Part shown: positions 20,331-30,110 of the stretch, in pieces
Layout of the letters: each line of letters opens with the position of its first letter
Position numbering within the stretch: position 1 is the first letter of the stretch
NCBI GenBank assembly: GCA_024704765.1
Contig: JAKMXF010000133.1
Location: 248,001-312,000 of the forward strand
From: Oopsacas minuta
Lineage: Eukaryota; Porifera; Hexactinellida; Lyssacinosida; Leucopsacidae
Reading direction: 5' to 3'
Length of the DNA: 64,000 nt
Program-made: the position numbers and the translations under genes
Notes under the pieces: model-generated
Told to the model about the DNA's origin: nothing
What the model saw: only the letters and a program-made list of their open reading frames with translations
The model's database searches: none

Positions 20331-22219
20331 CTAATTGTAACTTAGTTTAGAACGTCTAGGGTGAGCTCTGCCATCAATTCCACTAGCAAGAACATTCTGT
20401 ACTCTATCCTTATAGCTCTCCTCTACTTCCTTACCTCTCATAAACTCCATTAGCTCTAATTGCTTCTCGTCCTCTTTCATCCTATCTTGATAATCCATCT
20501 GATAGAGTAGATCTTGTCTGTATTTCTTATTTGTATTTCGTATAGCTTCTTTCTGTTGTTCTTCTAGAGATCTGTGTTCTTGTAAATTGCACATTATTCT
20601 CTTCTGTTCCATCAGTGTATCCTCTTGTTCTAGTCTGTTACGCTCAAGCTTCTCTTCCAACTATAAATACAAACACATAATATACAAGATCTCTTTTAAC
20701 AGCGGAGTCCACTGGTGAAAAAGGTTGGAAACAGCTGCGTTATAGGTTCATGTTTTACACCTTCCCTTTATGTTAATATACCTGTTTCCTCCTGTCTTCT
20801 AGAACATCTTTCATGAGTTTGTCTCTCGCCTGTTTCTCCATTCTCCAATTCTCTACCCTCTTATTCCATTGCTTTTCCACCTCATCATTAATCAGAGAGT
20901 CTAACTCCCTATCTCTCATCTCTTCTACTTTCTTCTGTTCTCTCAGATGTTGTCTATAGTACTGCATCTCTTGCATTCTCTCTCTCTTCCTTGCTAGACT
21001 CTCCTGAGCTTCATTCTTCGTGGAGGTAAGAAGATCTTCAAGAATCTTCATATCAAGAGCTAGTTCCTCCTGTATTTCTTTAGCTTGTCTCTTCAGTTTA
21101 AGTTTGAGGGAGTAGTCTAGTGTGTTTCTTATTTCTCTCTGTCTGTTACGCTTCTCTTCTTTGTTACGTGTCTCTTCTACTGCTCTTAGGTGAGATTGTT
21201 CCCTAAAGTTATTGCTCATATAAATATGTTAAGACCCCAGTATAGCTTAATGAATGGGCCCAAGACATAACATTTTCGGGAAGAGGGCACTCTGACCTAT
21301 CTTTTTGAAATTTTAAAGCAAAAGAGGAAGTTCTTTATGGATCCAGACGGGGCTAAATGGGGCGAGGGGGTTACCTTAGGAACTCTGCTTCTTCCTCTCT
21401 TAACTTCTGTGCTTCCTCTTTCTGTCTCTCCAACGCAGCAGTCTGTAGGTCCAATATACTCAGTGTCTCCATATTCCTCTCAATAAGCATTCTAGTTTCA
21501 TTCTCCTCTCTCTCTGCTTTTGATGCAATATCATTCTGCCATAATTCAGCATACATACGTCCCTCTTCTCTCTCAATCTCTCTCTGTTGTTCTTTGAGTT
21601 TCAGCTGAGCTTCTCTGTCACGGAATACTCTATCAACGTGTCTCTTCGTCATAATCGACCGCACCTATTTAATGATTATACCAGCATTGAATTTATTTGA
21701 TAGAATAAGTCATACCTCTTCACAATTATTCCTAAACTGTTGGTCAAGCTTACTAGCTACTAATTCCTTCCTCTCTTCTTCCCGTTTAGTTTTATACATT
21801 TTCAACTTCTCTATCATGGCCTGTTGTCTATCCTCTACCGTTTCTTGTTGCTGCTCCATCTCTCTGAACCACTGTTCCTCCTCTTTCCAAAGCAGACCCC
21901 TCAATTCCTCCTTCCTCTCCTCTAGAGTATGTTCTTGCTGTCTTTGAAGCTCTCCTACAACCCTCTTAACCCGGTTAGTCTGAATACGTTTATCAGTTTG
22001 TTGTTCCCAAGTAGTTTTTATATCGTATTCCTGCTGACTAGTCACCTGGGCTAGAGCCTGATCTCTCAGCCCCTCCTGTCTCCTCCGCTCTAGGATAAGA
22101 TGTTCAGGTGGTAGTCTGTACGGAGGACGAGCGAATATCCCCACAGAATGTGGAGTAGGCCCGTTCACCTCTCGTACCTTCCTGTTCCTATCTAACTGCA
22201 TTGACATACTAGCTAGCAT
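20331..22219 (-). CDS. CFAP53: Cilia- and flagella-associated protein 53, 4 exons
   Basis: CFAP53 (CCDC11) is a microtubule inner protein and basal-body protein of motile cilia. Exons on the minus strand are 22219-21716, 21664-21375, 21214-20782 and 20660-20331, summing to 1557 nt (518 residues; human 514). All junctions keep frame. Nearly the whole protein is charged coiled coil. Family landmarks are REVNGPTPHSV near the N-terminus, the WEQ segment, EERKEELRGLL, the strongly conserved VASKLDQQFRNNCEE at the exon 1 end, EEEAEFLS-NN across the exon 2/3 joint, and EYRKQL-like KYRQDLLYQMDYQ in the last exon. The exon 3 acceptor has a poor pyrimidine tract but restores the conserved sequence. Confidence 0.92.
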
Positions 22220-22283
22220 ACAATTAATACAGATTTAAAATTTGACTAATAAATTCGTTAATAATATCCTCTACGCATAATAG

Positions 22284-23624
22284 CTAAACAATAGATATTT
22301 GTATAACAGCATATTCTCCATTAACCATCCATCTATCAGATTCCTTCGCTGCCCGATCAGCTGTCTCTTGTGTAATTCCACACACCAGGTCAGCTTTGAG
22401 GGTCCTCAGAGCTAACAGATTAGTCGGTGAGAATCCTTCTAATGCTCTCTTGAAGGGTGTAGTGTATGACCAATCTCTATCCCCTAATAGTTTACGATAA
22501 TTGAGATCTCCTTTGAGTATAACAAGATAGCCACTAGCTAGTGACGTGTATAGATCAGGAGATGTTACCTGCATTGTAGAGAATTGGTGAGCTAGTGTCC
22601 AGAAAGGGTGACAACCATATGTCCATATCTTATCCGCAAAATTTCCTAACCATCTATCTGCTAGCAAATTTAAATTCTTATTAGGAGAGGACTTGAGTTG
22701 TTCTAAGGTCCAGTGTAGATCATTTGGAGTTACATCAGATACGAACCAAGGAATATTCTTAATTTCAAAATGGACCTCAGTTGCTGAGTTAGACGTTATA
22801 AGCCAGTCTGCGAAACATAAGTCAGTGAACAGTTCGAATCCAGAATTATCTAACACATATGTTATTCGCCTTTTCACACCTTTTTCCTTGTTAATTAGTG
22901 TCCATGCTAGCTCAGTGTCGTCACATAATATTTTAGACCTCAGGTTGGTGAGATGATCTTTACTGGAAGCTTGTAGCTGAGACAGATCCTGTGAACCGTC
23001 ATATTTCGCGATTAACGACAGATCAGTTTTGTTCCCCCATAAACAGAATTGTAGAAACTTCAAGAAATCTTCTCTCAAATCTGTTTTTATTTCTAACTTA
23101 AAGTCATTTATCTTCTCAATTAAATACATAGATAATGTCTCCATAGCTGGTAATGAGGATTGGAATCCTTTCTCCTTTTGTATACGGAAAGGATCGTATT
23201 TCTTAAAATATTCACTCCCGATAAGTATATCTATAACCTTTCTGTACATATAGCATTCCACGTATAACCATGGGACATTATACCAAGAGGGCATTACATT
23301 CCTTTTGTTAGCTAACTGGACATACAGCTGTCTCCATTCTTCCAGACCATCACCGTGTTCTAAGAACCCCAGATCTTTATCTGTCATTAACTGGTGACGG
23401 ACTTCACTTAGATTACCAATCAGGCATTTTCCCTCTTCTATTTTATTCTTATATTCTTCAGAATTTAGCTCAGACACTGCCTGGTGTAATGTGTCCACTA
23501 TTTGTGTCATTATAACCGGCATTCTGTCTCGGATTGTTAGATACGCAAAGCTGCCAGTTTTACTTCCAATAAGTCTAGGAGCATTCTTGTGTGTGTCCAA
23601 GCATTCTTTGTCTGTTCCTGCCAT
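22284..23624 (-). CDS. ARMT1: ARMT1-type damage-control phosphatase (DUF89)
   Basis: 446 residues, intronless (human 441). ARMT1/C6orf211 is a metal-dependent protein of the DUF89 family. It is described as a damage-control phosphatase on sugar phosphates and as a glutamate O-methyltransferase. Seen: FAYLTIRDRMPVIMTQIVD near residue 26, PSWYNVPWLYVECYMYRK, FLQFCLWGNKTDLSL, and the metal-site stretch YVLDNSGFELFTDLCFADWL (Asp and Asn ligands). Also seen are WFVSDVTPNDL, LVILKGDLNYRKLLGDRDW and LRTLKADLVCG. Each aligns with the animal family in order, and no key residue is missing. Confidence 0.94.
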   Translation of the reverse strand: MAGTDKECLDTHKNAPRLIGSKTGSFAYLTIRDRMPVIMTQIVDTLHQAVSELNSEEYKNKIEEGKCLIGNLSEVRHQLMTDKDLGFLEHGDGLEEWRQLYVQLANKRNVMPSWYNVPWLYVECYMYRKVIDILIGSEYFKKYDPFRIQKEKGFQSSLPAMETLSMYLIEKINDFKLEIKTDLREDFLKFLQFCLWGNKTDLSLIAKYDGSQDLSQLQASSKDHLTNLRSKILCDDTELAWTLINKEKGVKRRITYVLDNSGFELFTDLCFADWLITSNSATEVHFEIKNIPWFVSDVTPNDLHWTLEQLKSSPNKNLNLLADRWLGNFADKIWTYGCHPFWTLAHQFSTMQVTSPDLYTSLASGYLVILKGDLNYRKLLGDRDWSYTTPFKRALEGFSPTNLLALRTLKADLVCGITQETADRAAKESDRWMVNGEYAVIQISIV

Positions 23625-23763
23625 TAGTAAACCTACGTATTAGCTGTGTATTCCCTGTAAACTGTATTTTGAATAATACTATGAGGGTAATTTGAAGCTT
23701 CAAAATAGGACTCAGTTATTTTTAGCTAGCTAATATGGGTAGTTCTTGCAACCTTATATGATA

Positions 23764-23932
23764 GAGTCAACTCCTGTTATATCGAACACGGATATATGGA
23801 AATACCTGCTTATATAGAAGTCTGAAATTATACAAATATGGTCCCAAACTGTCAAACTAAACAAGTTTTCCATCGGTTATATCGAAGTAATTATTGCAGT
23901 CCCTTGAGCTTCGATAACAGGAGTTGATTGTA
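23764..23932. repeat. Pogo/Tigger-like MITE
   Basis: The left end AGTCAACTCCTGTTATATCG and the right end CGATAACAGGAGTTGATTG are inverted repeats of about 20 bp over a 169-bp element. The right half is found again, inverted and partial, at 44702-44742. It lies in the short promoter region between ARMT1 and the small gene at 23954. Confidence 0.65.
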
Positions 23933-23953
23933 TGCCATTTATAAGTTATAGCT

Positions 23954-24250
23954 ATGAGTAATAGTAATAAATGCTCAGAAGAACATTTCGACAGTATGAG
24001 AGAGAAGGTTTACCAGAGAATAATCCGGTCTAGACAAGATGATGTGAATCAAACTAAACTTGGTTATGAGAGGATTGAAAAGAAATTTGAAGAGCTCGAG
24101 GAGAAAATAGCAAAATTGACAGAGTTAAAGCAGAGAAAGAGTATAAGAGAGAAATACATTCTAATAATCGTTGGAGCTATTATTCTATTTATTCTATTTG
24201 TTCTACAGATGATATTTTTCCGAGAGAGAGAATGGAGGATTTTTAGTTAA
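23954..24250 (+). CDS. Small coiled-coil protein with one C-terminal membrane segment
   Basis: 98 residues, intronless, ATG at 23954. Residues about 15-65 are a charged coiled coil (YERIEKKFEELEEKIAKL). Residues about 68-88 are a strong hydrophobic helix (YILIIVGAIILFILFVLQM), followed by a 10-residue charged tail. The layout is that of a tail-anchored membrane protein facing the cytosol. Size and layout recall CCDC167 and other small ER or mitochondrial tail-anchored proteins, but I see no diagnostic motif and do not assign a family. It converges with the 3' end of NEK2, 153 bp away. Confidence 0.65.
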   Translation: MSNSNKCSEEHFDSMREKVYQRIIRSRQDDVNQTKLGYERIEKKFEELEEKIAKLTELKQRKSIREKYILIIVGAIILFILFVLQMIFFREREWRIFS

Positions 24251-24403
24251 CTAAAATTGTATGTGTCATGTGTGTGCGTCTTTTAATCACAAATTATTTA
24301 TATGAAATGTCTCTCGACAAGTGTTATACGTAGTTAAGAGTACAATATCAGTAAATGTACACAGAGGTGAATAGGATATTTATAAGCGATCTGGTTACAC
24401 AGG

Positions 24404-27400
24404 TTATGAAGACTTCTCTTGCAAGTTGAGGCGTTTTGATTTTCTAAAAATATACATATCAATTGTCTTATCCTCATTATTGTCGTGTTAATTATAGTGT
24501 CAGTTTGTAACACGTAAATAAATCTAATTAGTGACTTACCTTTGATATGGGAACTCGTTTATGCGATTTTCTCTTTCTTGGAGAATTCGTTCCTTTTCAG
24601 CTAGCAGTCTGTCTTTCTCCATAAGCCTTGATTCCCATCCTACACACAACAATACAATAATATACGTATAATGTAACCTCCACAAGCGGGGTGTCAGGGA
24701 CGCCGATGCTACCACGCTTCCCGTTAGTGGAGGTTACACTGTATACTTTTGTTCGTATTTAGTAATGGCAGTATTCGGGTCTCCAGCAGAGCAGGACATG
24801 TTAGTAGACAGTTTCTGCGGAATCACAGGTATACAAGCTGACAGAGCTAGGAACTATTTAGAAGCACATGTCTGGAATTTGGAGACTGCTCTCTCAACAT
24901 ATTATGACGACAATCCGGGAGGACACAGCCCGCAGGTTATCCAACAGCTCAGAAGTCCTGTTCCGAAAGGAGCGGATCCGAAGGCAGGAGGGTACACAAA
25001 TATGAAAGAGATGCGTATGGACCAAAGCAAGGAGATGGAAAAGAAAAAGAATGAACAGTTCTTTGCCGGGGGGAGTGACTCGTCTGGACAGATGATAGAA
25101 GGTCCCCCTAAACCTGATCTAGAGGATGACATAGTGACTAGCACCTTCAAGTCAGCTAAGGAACAAGGGGCAGAGAGTGCAGAAGAGTACCATCGAACTG
25201 CTAAGAATACGGATCCTGGACAATTCATGGGTACAGGAAGGAGACTAGGCAAGAGTGAGACAGAGGTTAGCAGAGAGATCCAGGGAGCTCCTCCACCCCC
25301 CAAGCCTAAAAAGTTCCATCTGAAATTCTACAAAGACGGTTTTACTGTGGATAATGGAGAACTGAGGAAGTTCGAGGATCTAGGAAGTAAGCAATTCATG
25401 ATGGCGATATCTAAAGGATATATTCCTGATGAATTAGTTAAAGAAGCAGGAGGACAAGAAGTACATTTGGAGATGGAGGATAATCGGGAGGAGATCTACA
25501 CGCCTTCTAAACCAAAGCTCCAGCCCTTCGGAGGTAGCGGGCAAAGATTAGGGAGTGTAGCTCCTGAAATAAAGACAAACCAACCAGAACCAATTCCAGA
25601 GGTGACAACAGCTGATACGGAAAGTAATCTCCCAATAATCAACACCTCTCTCCCTATCACTACTCTACAAATACGATTAGCAGATGGTACTAGACTAACT
25701 CAGAAATTCAATCACATGCACACTATTGCAGACCTGAGACTATTCATCTCATGTAAAACTACTCAAACAGAGAAAATATTTGTGATAATGACAACATTTC
25801 CCAACAAAGAATTGACAGATGACAGTCTTACACTCTATGAGGCTAATCTATTGAATGCAGTTGTTGTACAGCGATTCAAGTGATTAGTTATGTGTCATGC
25901 TAGTGTGTTAGGTGACTTGTTAGATAGTGAATGCCAATTACCCTAACAACAGTGTTGATTATATTGCAGAGGTTGCTATTAATAATATATACAAATCATA
26001 CAAATATAGTGATATTCAAATTTGCTTAATCGGGACAATTTCCAGGTATGATTCAGAGATATGAGAATTTTCGGTTAATCGGGAACTCTGCTTAATTAGG
26101 ACGAATTACATGGAAGGAATGTGTCCCGATTAAGCGTAAACGACAATAAAGTATGTGAAGTATTCGCCAGTTTATTAAAGTCAAATTCTTCTGAATTATT
26201 AATATATATATATTCCCTGCATTATACAATAAGTATGTGTGCAGCTAAATACCCTAATAATGAAATAGACACAACAGATAACAGAGACAATACTACCCCA
26301 TTCGATACTCTCTTTAAACTTTACAAAAAGAAAGTACTCTTATCAACTCTACCAGCTCCTATAGACTTACCCTCTGTTACAGCTGATTCAGAATGGAGCA
26401 AGCATTTGAAATTATTAAAACTTGACTACAGAGATGATTTCCATCATAACCTAGGCTTAAACTCTCCTTTAGATTGGGATTGTTACACCCTCCCTGAGTT
26501 ATACCCCGGGTTAATGTATATACCAAATATCTTCAAAGAGGGGTGCCAGTATCCATGGGTATGGAGAGCTATCTCAGCTTACAACTGTCTGCCTAACAAA
26601 TGCAATATAGATGCACATATACACCGTAGTGATAGAAAGAGACTATGGAATGCAGTAGAATGGACTGATATAAATCTTAAGGAAGGAATCAGACATAAAA
26701 TGAGAGATAACTTGATGTATCAACTAAGATGGACTACTCTAGGTTACCAATACGATTGGACTAGTAAAGTATACAGAGAGAAGGACTATTCTCCCATCCC
26801 TGAAGAATTAATACAATTATTCCAGTATATAGCTAATGTATTCGGGTACAAAGCATTCAAACTAGAAGCTGGTATAATCAACTACTATCATATAGATTCT
26901 ACTCTATCTGGTCATATTGATCAATCTGAATTTAACCTGGACGCTCCTTTGTTCTCACTGAGCTTTGGACAACCTGCTGTATTCTTGGTAGGAGGGGCTA
27001 CTAAAATGACAAAGCCTGTTCCTTTATTGCTACATAGCGGAGATCTGGTAGCAATGACAGGGCCTACACGACTAGCTTATCACGCTATACCTCGAATAAT
27101 AAAACAAGAATCTGATACTAAAGCCGTTACTGTTATAGATGATACAAGTAATTTAATTGAGGAACTGAGAAGCAAGGAAATGTATGGAGAAGTGGAAGCA
27201 GTCAAGAATTATATGGAATATTCTAGAATAAATATGAATATACGGGAAGTAGGGGTATTCCCTAAAACATAGATAAATACTAAATGTATTCTATACTTAT
27301 TCTATAAATGTTATATAGCATGGCTCAAGCAATAGATACTGAAGAAATAACTGAGAAATCAGATGAGAAACCAGAATTAACTTTCAAGTCTTTGGGTATT

Positions 27401-30040
27401 GTAGACGTTCTCTGTGAAGCCTGCCTACGTTTGAAATGGACTACACCCACTAGGATACAAGAGGAAGGGATTCCTCTAGCTCTAGAGGGTAAGGATATTA
27501 TAGGACTAGCGGAGACAGGTTCTGGTAAGACCGCAGCGTTCGCTATCCCAATCTTACAAGCTCTCCTGGAAAAACCTTCCAGATTATTCGCGCTTATTCT
27601 TACTCCAACACGTGAACTAGCCTATCAGATTTCAGAACAGTTCGAGGCACTGGGATCAGGGATAGGTGTTAAATGTGGCGTTATAGTGGGCGGTATGGAC
27701 ATGGTGTCACAAGCCCTCGTACTAGGTAAACGTCCTCACGTCCTTATAGCTACCCCTGGGAGACTACTTGACCATCTAGAGAACACCAAAGGGTTCAATC
27801 TCAAATCTCTAAAGTATCTAGTCATGGATGAAGCAGATAGGATACTGAATATGGATTTTGAAGTTGATCTGGATAAAATTCTTAAAGTTATTCCCAAACA
27901 AAGACACACATATCTATTCTCAGCTACGATGACTAAGAAAGTACAAAAGCTACAAAGAGCTTCTCTCAAGGATCCAGTTAAAGTAGAAGTATCAAGCAAG
28001 TACCAAACAGTGGAAAAGCTCCAGCAATATTATTTATTTATACCAGCCAAATACAAAGATTGTTATCTAGTTAGTATTATCAATGAGATGGCTGGTAACT
28101 CTTTCATGGTGTTCTGTGGTACTTGTAGCAATACCACACGTACAGCTCTGTTGCTACGGTCCTTAGGGGTGCAGGCTATCCCCCTAAACGGGCAGATGAG
28201 TCAGACAAAGAGGTTGGGGGCACTTAACAACTTCAAAGCTAAGCCTGGGTCTATCTTGGTAGCTACAGATGTAGCTAGTAGGGGGCTAGACATTCCGCAC
28301 GTAGATTTCATTATTAACTTTGATATCCCGACACATTCTAAGGATTATATACACAGAGTAGGACGGACAGCCCGGGCAGGGAGATCCGGTCGTAGCGTGA
28401 GTTTTGTTACCCAATATGACGTAGAACTCTACCAAAGGATCGAATTCTTAATTGGAAAGAAGTTACCTGAATTTCCTACAGTACAAGATGAAGTACTACT
28501 GTTAATGGAGAGGGTTAACGAAGCTCAGAGAATAGCAAAGATGGAAATGAAAGATTTAGAGGAAAAGAAGAAAAAGAGAAAAGTAGACGATGAAGATGAT
28601 AATAGAATTATTCCTTACAAGAAGAAGAAATATAGGAAATAAATTCAGTTCTCTATTAGCTAGTTTGTTATCATTGGAAGTAATATTAAATAGGGATATA
28701 CCACTTACTCAATAATTCCTTCTCCTTTGCCTGTAGTTCACGTTCTCTTGTTGACAATATTGTTGTTGTCCTCTCACGAGTGTGACTAACAAACAAATAA
28801 ACAATCATAAACAAGTCTAGGTTTATTTCATATATTAAATCTTACTTTCCAAATTCCATCTCTGCTACTTTGAACATTCTATGCGAGATTAATTCAGCTA
28901 TATCTGGTCTGGAGCAAGGCTAGAAACATGAAAATTATACGGACATAACCAGAGGGTAATTATGTGAAGTATTACCGATAATTGTAGCATTTTATTGATA
29001 ACTATTGCTAGATCTTGTGAGTATAGTTTAGGAGAGAATGGTTGATACTTTCCCGCTTTTATTTTCAGGAACAGAGCTGATTGATTAAGAGCTGTGAACG
29101 GAGGACTAGCAATAACAAACAACAAATAAACACAAATACCATCATACATATTAATACTTCACACCTCAACACACATAGCTCATATATAATACATCCTAGC
29201 GCCCAGATATCTGATTTTTCGTTATAAGCCTCATTATTCAACAGTTCCTATTAACAACAAATATTTGATATGAAAATTTACACGTTTTGACACATAAGTA
29301 CTCACAGGTGACATGTAGTAAGGTGTTCCCACAAATGTAGTAGCGAAACTAGAGTTATGCGCTAATATCCTAGCCAAACCGAAGTCTCCTAACTTGATAT
29401 TAAGAGAACTGTCTAAGAATACATTCCCGGGTTTAAGATCTCTGTGTATAACTTTAGCCATGTCTGATTTCTGACGATAATGACAGGCTTGTAGAGCTTG
29501 TAATAGTTGCTGGAACCATTTCATAACGAGATTAGCTTCAAAGGGTTTTCTTTAGCAATAGGAAATAATAGAAAATTTCCATAGAATAGGAACGGTGATA
29601 CTTATTTATTTATTCAAAAAAAGTTTAAGCCTACCTTTTGGGCTTTTGCCTAGCAATGAGAGAAGACAGATCACCCCCAGAGCAATATTCCATTACAATA
29701 TAGAGTCTTAAAGTATTTTTGTCTATTATTCGCTGATAGTACTTTACAATGTGCTCATGTCTTAACTCCCTCAGTAGATTAACTTCTGATACTAGCATCT
29801 GTTTCTCGTTATCTGACATTAATCCGTAATCCAATTCCTTCCATACGAGTATCTATACAATGATATTGTGTATTAATAATTATGCGAAAGACGGATAAGT
29901 TATGAGCTCTTTGCGTCGAGCCTAGAAGCATTTCTGGAAAATATACATACTTTTGAATCTGTTTTTCGTCTAATTTTCTTACAAACACCGAAAGAACCTT
30001 TCCCTATCTGTTCTAGAACTTCATAATCCTTCAATTCCAT
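24404..30040 (-). CDS. NEK2: NIMA-related kinase NEK2, 9 exons, with a large intron holding three other genes
   Basis: Centrosomal and mitotic Ser/Thr kinase. Minus-strand exons: 30040-29951, 29852-29635, 29549-29306, 29247-29165, 29105-28976, 28919-28846, 28785-28709, 24639-24540 and 24443-24404. Total 1056 nt, 351 residues (human 445). Motifs: [17 protein letters not shown] with the ATP lysine, [45 protein letters not shown] and [12 protein letters not shown] leucine-rich coiled coil follows ([13 protein letters not shown], then [19 protein letters not shown]). Exons 1-7 are certain. Exons 8-9 lie 4 kb away beyond DDX47, ALKBH1 and p47. I join them because donor GTAAGT at 28708, acceptor phase, heptad register and total frame all agree. 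The alternative is that the gene ends by read-through just after 28709 and the distal exons belong to something else. Confidence 0.82.
24667..24745. repeat. TIR element, family 2, copy 2
   Basis: The left end TATAATGTAACCTCCACAAG and the right end TAGTGGAGGTTACACTGTATA are inverted repeats. It is related to 6485-6611. It lies directly upstream of the p47 start codon. Confidence 0.65.
24765..25883 (+). CDS. NSFL1C: NSFL1 cofactor p47 (UBA-SEP-UBX)
   Basis: 372 residues, intronless (human 370). p47 is the p97/VCP adaptor for Golgi and ER membrane fusion. A UBA domain (residues 1-48, with [21 protein letters not shown]) is followed by a disordered linker. A SEP domain lies around residues 178-242 ([34 protein letters not shown]). 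A C-terminal UBX domain spans about 290-372 ([52 protein letters not shown]). In place of the usual FPR loop it has TFPNKEL, as in p47. An acceptor-like TTTTGTTCGTATTTAG ends two bases before the ATG. It lies inside a NEK2 intron on the opposite strand. Confidence 0.95.
   Translation: MAVFGSPAEQDMLVDSFCGITGIQADRARNYLEAHVWNLETALSTYYDDNPGGHSPQVIQQLRSPVPKGADPKAGGYTNMKEMRMDQSKEMEKKKNEQFFAGGSDSSGQMIEGPPKPDLEDDIVTSTFKSAKEQGAESAEEYHRTAKNTDPGQFMGTGRRLGKSETEVSREIQGAPPPPKPKKFHLKFYKDGFTVDNGELRKFEDLGSKQFMMAISKGYIPDELVKEAGGQEVHLEMEDNREEIYTPSKPKLQPFGGSGQRLGSVAPEIKTNQPEPIPEVTTADTESNLPIINTSLPITTLQIRLADGTRLTQKFNHMHTIADLRLFISCKTTQTEKIFVIMTTFPNKELTDDSLTLYEANLLNAVVVQRFK
26022..26136. repeat. TIR element upstream of ALKBH1
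   Basis: The left end TTGCTTAATCGGGACA and the right end TGTCCCGATTAAGCG are inverted repeats about 85 bp apart, with further internal TTAATCGGGA-like copies. The apparent upstream extension of the ALKBH1 frame runs into this element, so that extension is not coding. Confidence 0.6.
26235..27272 (+). CDS. ALKBH1: AlkB homologue 1 dioxygenase
   Basis: 345 residues from the first ATG at 26235, intronless (human 389). Fe(II)/2-oxoglutarate dioxygenase acting on modified nucleic acid bases, such as tRNA m1A. Seen: [38 protein letters not shown] with the iron ligands H-x-[36 protein letters not shown] with the distal His, and [10 protein letters not shown] with the 2-oxoglutarate Arg. All catalytic residues are present. 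The frame continues upstream without ATG into a TIR element. It is within the NEK2 intron on the opposite strand and only 35 bp upstream of DDX47. Confidence 0.93.
   Translation: MCAAKYPNNEIDTTDNRDNTTPFDTLFKLYKKKVLLSTLPAPIDLPSVTADSEWSKHLKLLKLDYRDDFHHNLGLNSPLDWDCYTLPELYPGLMYIPNIFKEGCQYPWVWRAISAYNCLPNKCNIDAHIHRSDRKRLWNAVEWTDINLKEGIRHKMRDNLMYQLRWTTLGYQYDWTSKVYREKDYSPIPEELIQLFQYIANVFGYKAFKLEAGIINYYHIDSTLSGHIDQSEFNLDAPLFSLSFGQPAVFLVGGATKMTKPVPLLLHSGDLVAMTGPTRLAYHAIPRIIKQESDTKAVTVIDDTSNLIEELRSKEMYGEVEAVKNYMEYSRINMNIREVGVFPKT
27308..28642 (+). CDS. DDX47: DEAD-box RNA helicase DDX47
   Basis: 444 residues, intronless (human 455). Nucleolar helicase of pre-rRNA processing (yeast Rrp3). Motifs in order: TFKSLGI, PTRIQ (Q motif), AETGSGKT (I), PTRELA (Ia), TPGRL (Ib), DEAD (II), SAT (III), [11 protein letters not shown] (V), [13 protein letters not shown] (VI). 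A lysine-rich C-terminal tail ends in [24 protein letters not shown]-like N-terminal sequence and the whole core fit DDX47. A second in-frame ATG at 27320, right after a TATAG, is an equally likely start. The stop lies 67 bp from NEK2 exon 7 on the other strand, so the transcripts probably overlap. Confidence 0.95.
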   Translation: MLYSMAQAIDTEEITEKSDEKPELTFKSLGIVDVLCEACLRLKWTTPTRIQEEGIPLALEGKDIIGLAETGSGKTAAFAIPILQALLEKPSRLFALILTPTRELAYQISEQFEALGSGIGVKCGVIVGGMDMVSQALVLGKRPHVLIATPGRLLDHLENTKGFNLKSLKYLVMDEADRILNMDFEVDLDKILKVIPKQRHTYLFSATMTKKVQKLQRASLKDPVKVEVSSKYQTVEKLQQYYLFIPAKYKDCYLVSIINEMAGNSFMVFCGTCSNTTRTALLLRSLGVQAIPLNGQMSQTKRLGALNNFKAKPGSILVATDVASRGLDIPHVDFIINFDIPTHSKDYIHRVGRTARAGRSGRSVSFVTQYDVELYQRIEFLIGKKLPEFPTVQDEVLLLMERVNEAQRIAKMEMKDLEEKKKKRKVDDEDDNRIIPYKKKKYRK

Positions 30041-30110
30041 ATTTATAGCTAATTCAAAACATAATTTATTGTTGTTTACTTGCTTTATTAAATAAATAAT
30101 ATTGGAATAT

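Noticed and set aside
24404-24639. Stand-alone minus-strand microgene of about 38 codons
   Set aside because: Possible, since an ATG occurs within it. But the phase, splice sites and coiled-coil register fit NEK2 exons 8 and 9 much better.
26121-26234. Upstream extension of ALKBH1 beginning with GTG
   Set aside because: No ATG, and it overlaps a TIR element; the first ATG is 26235.
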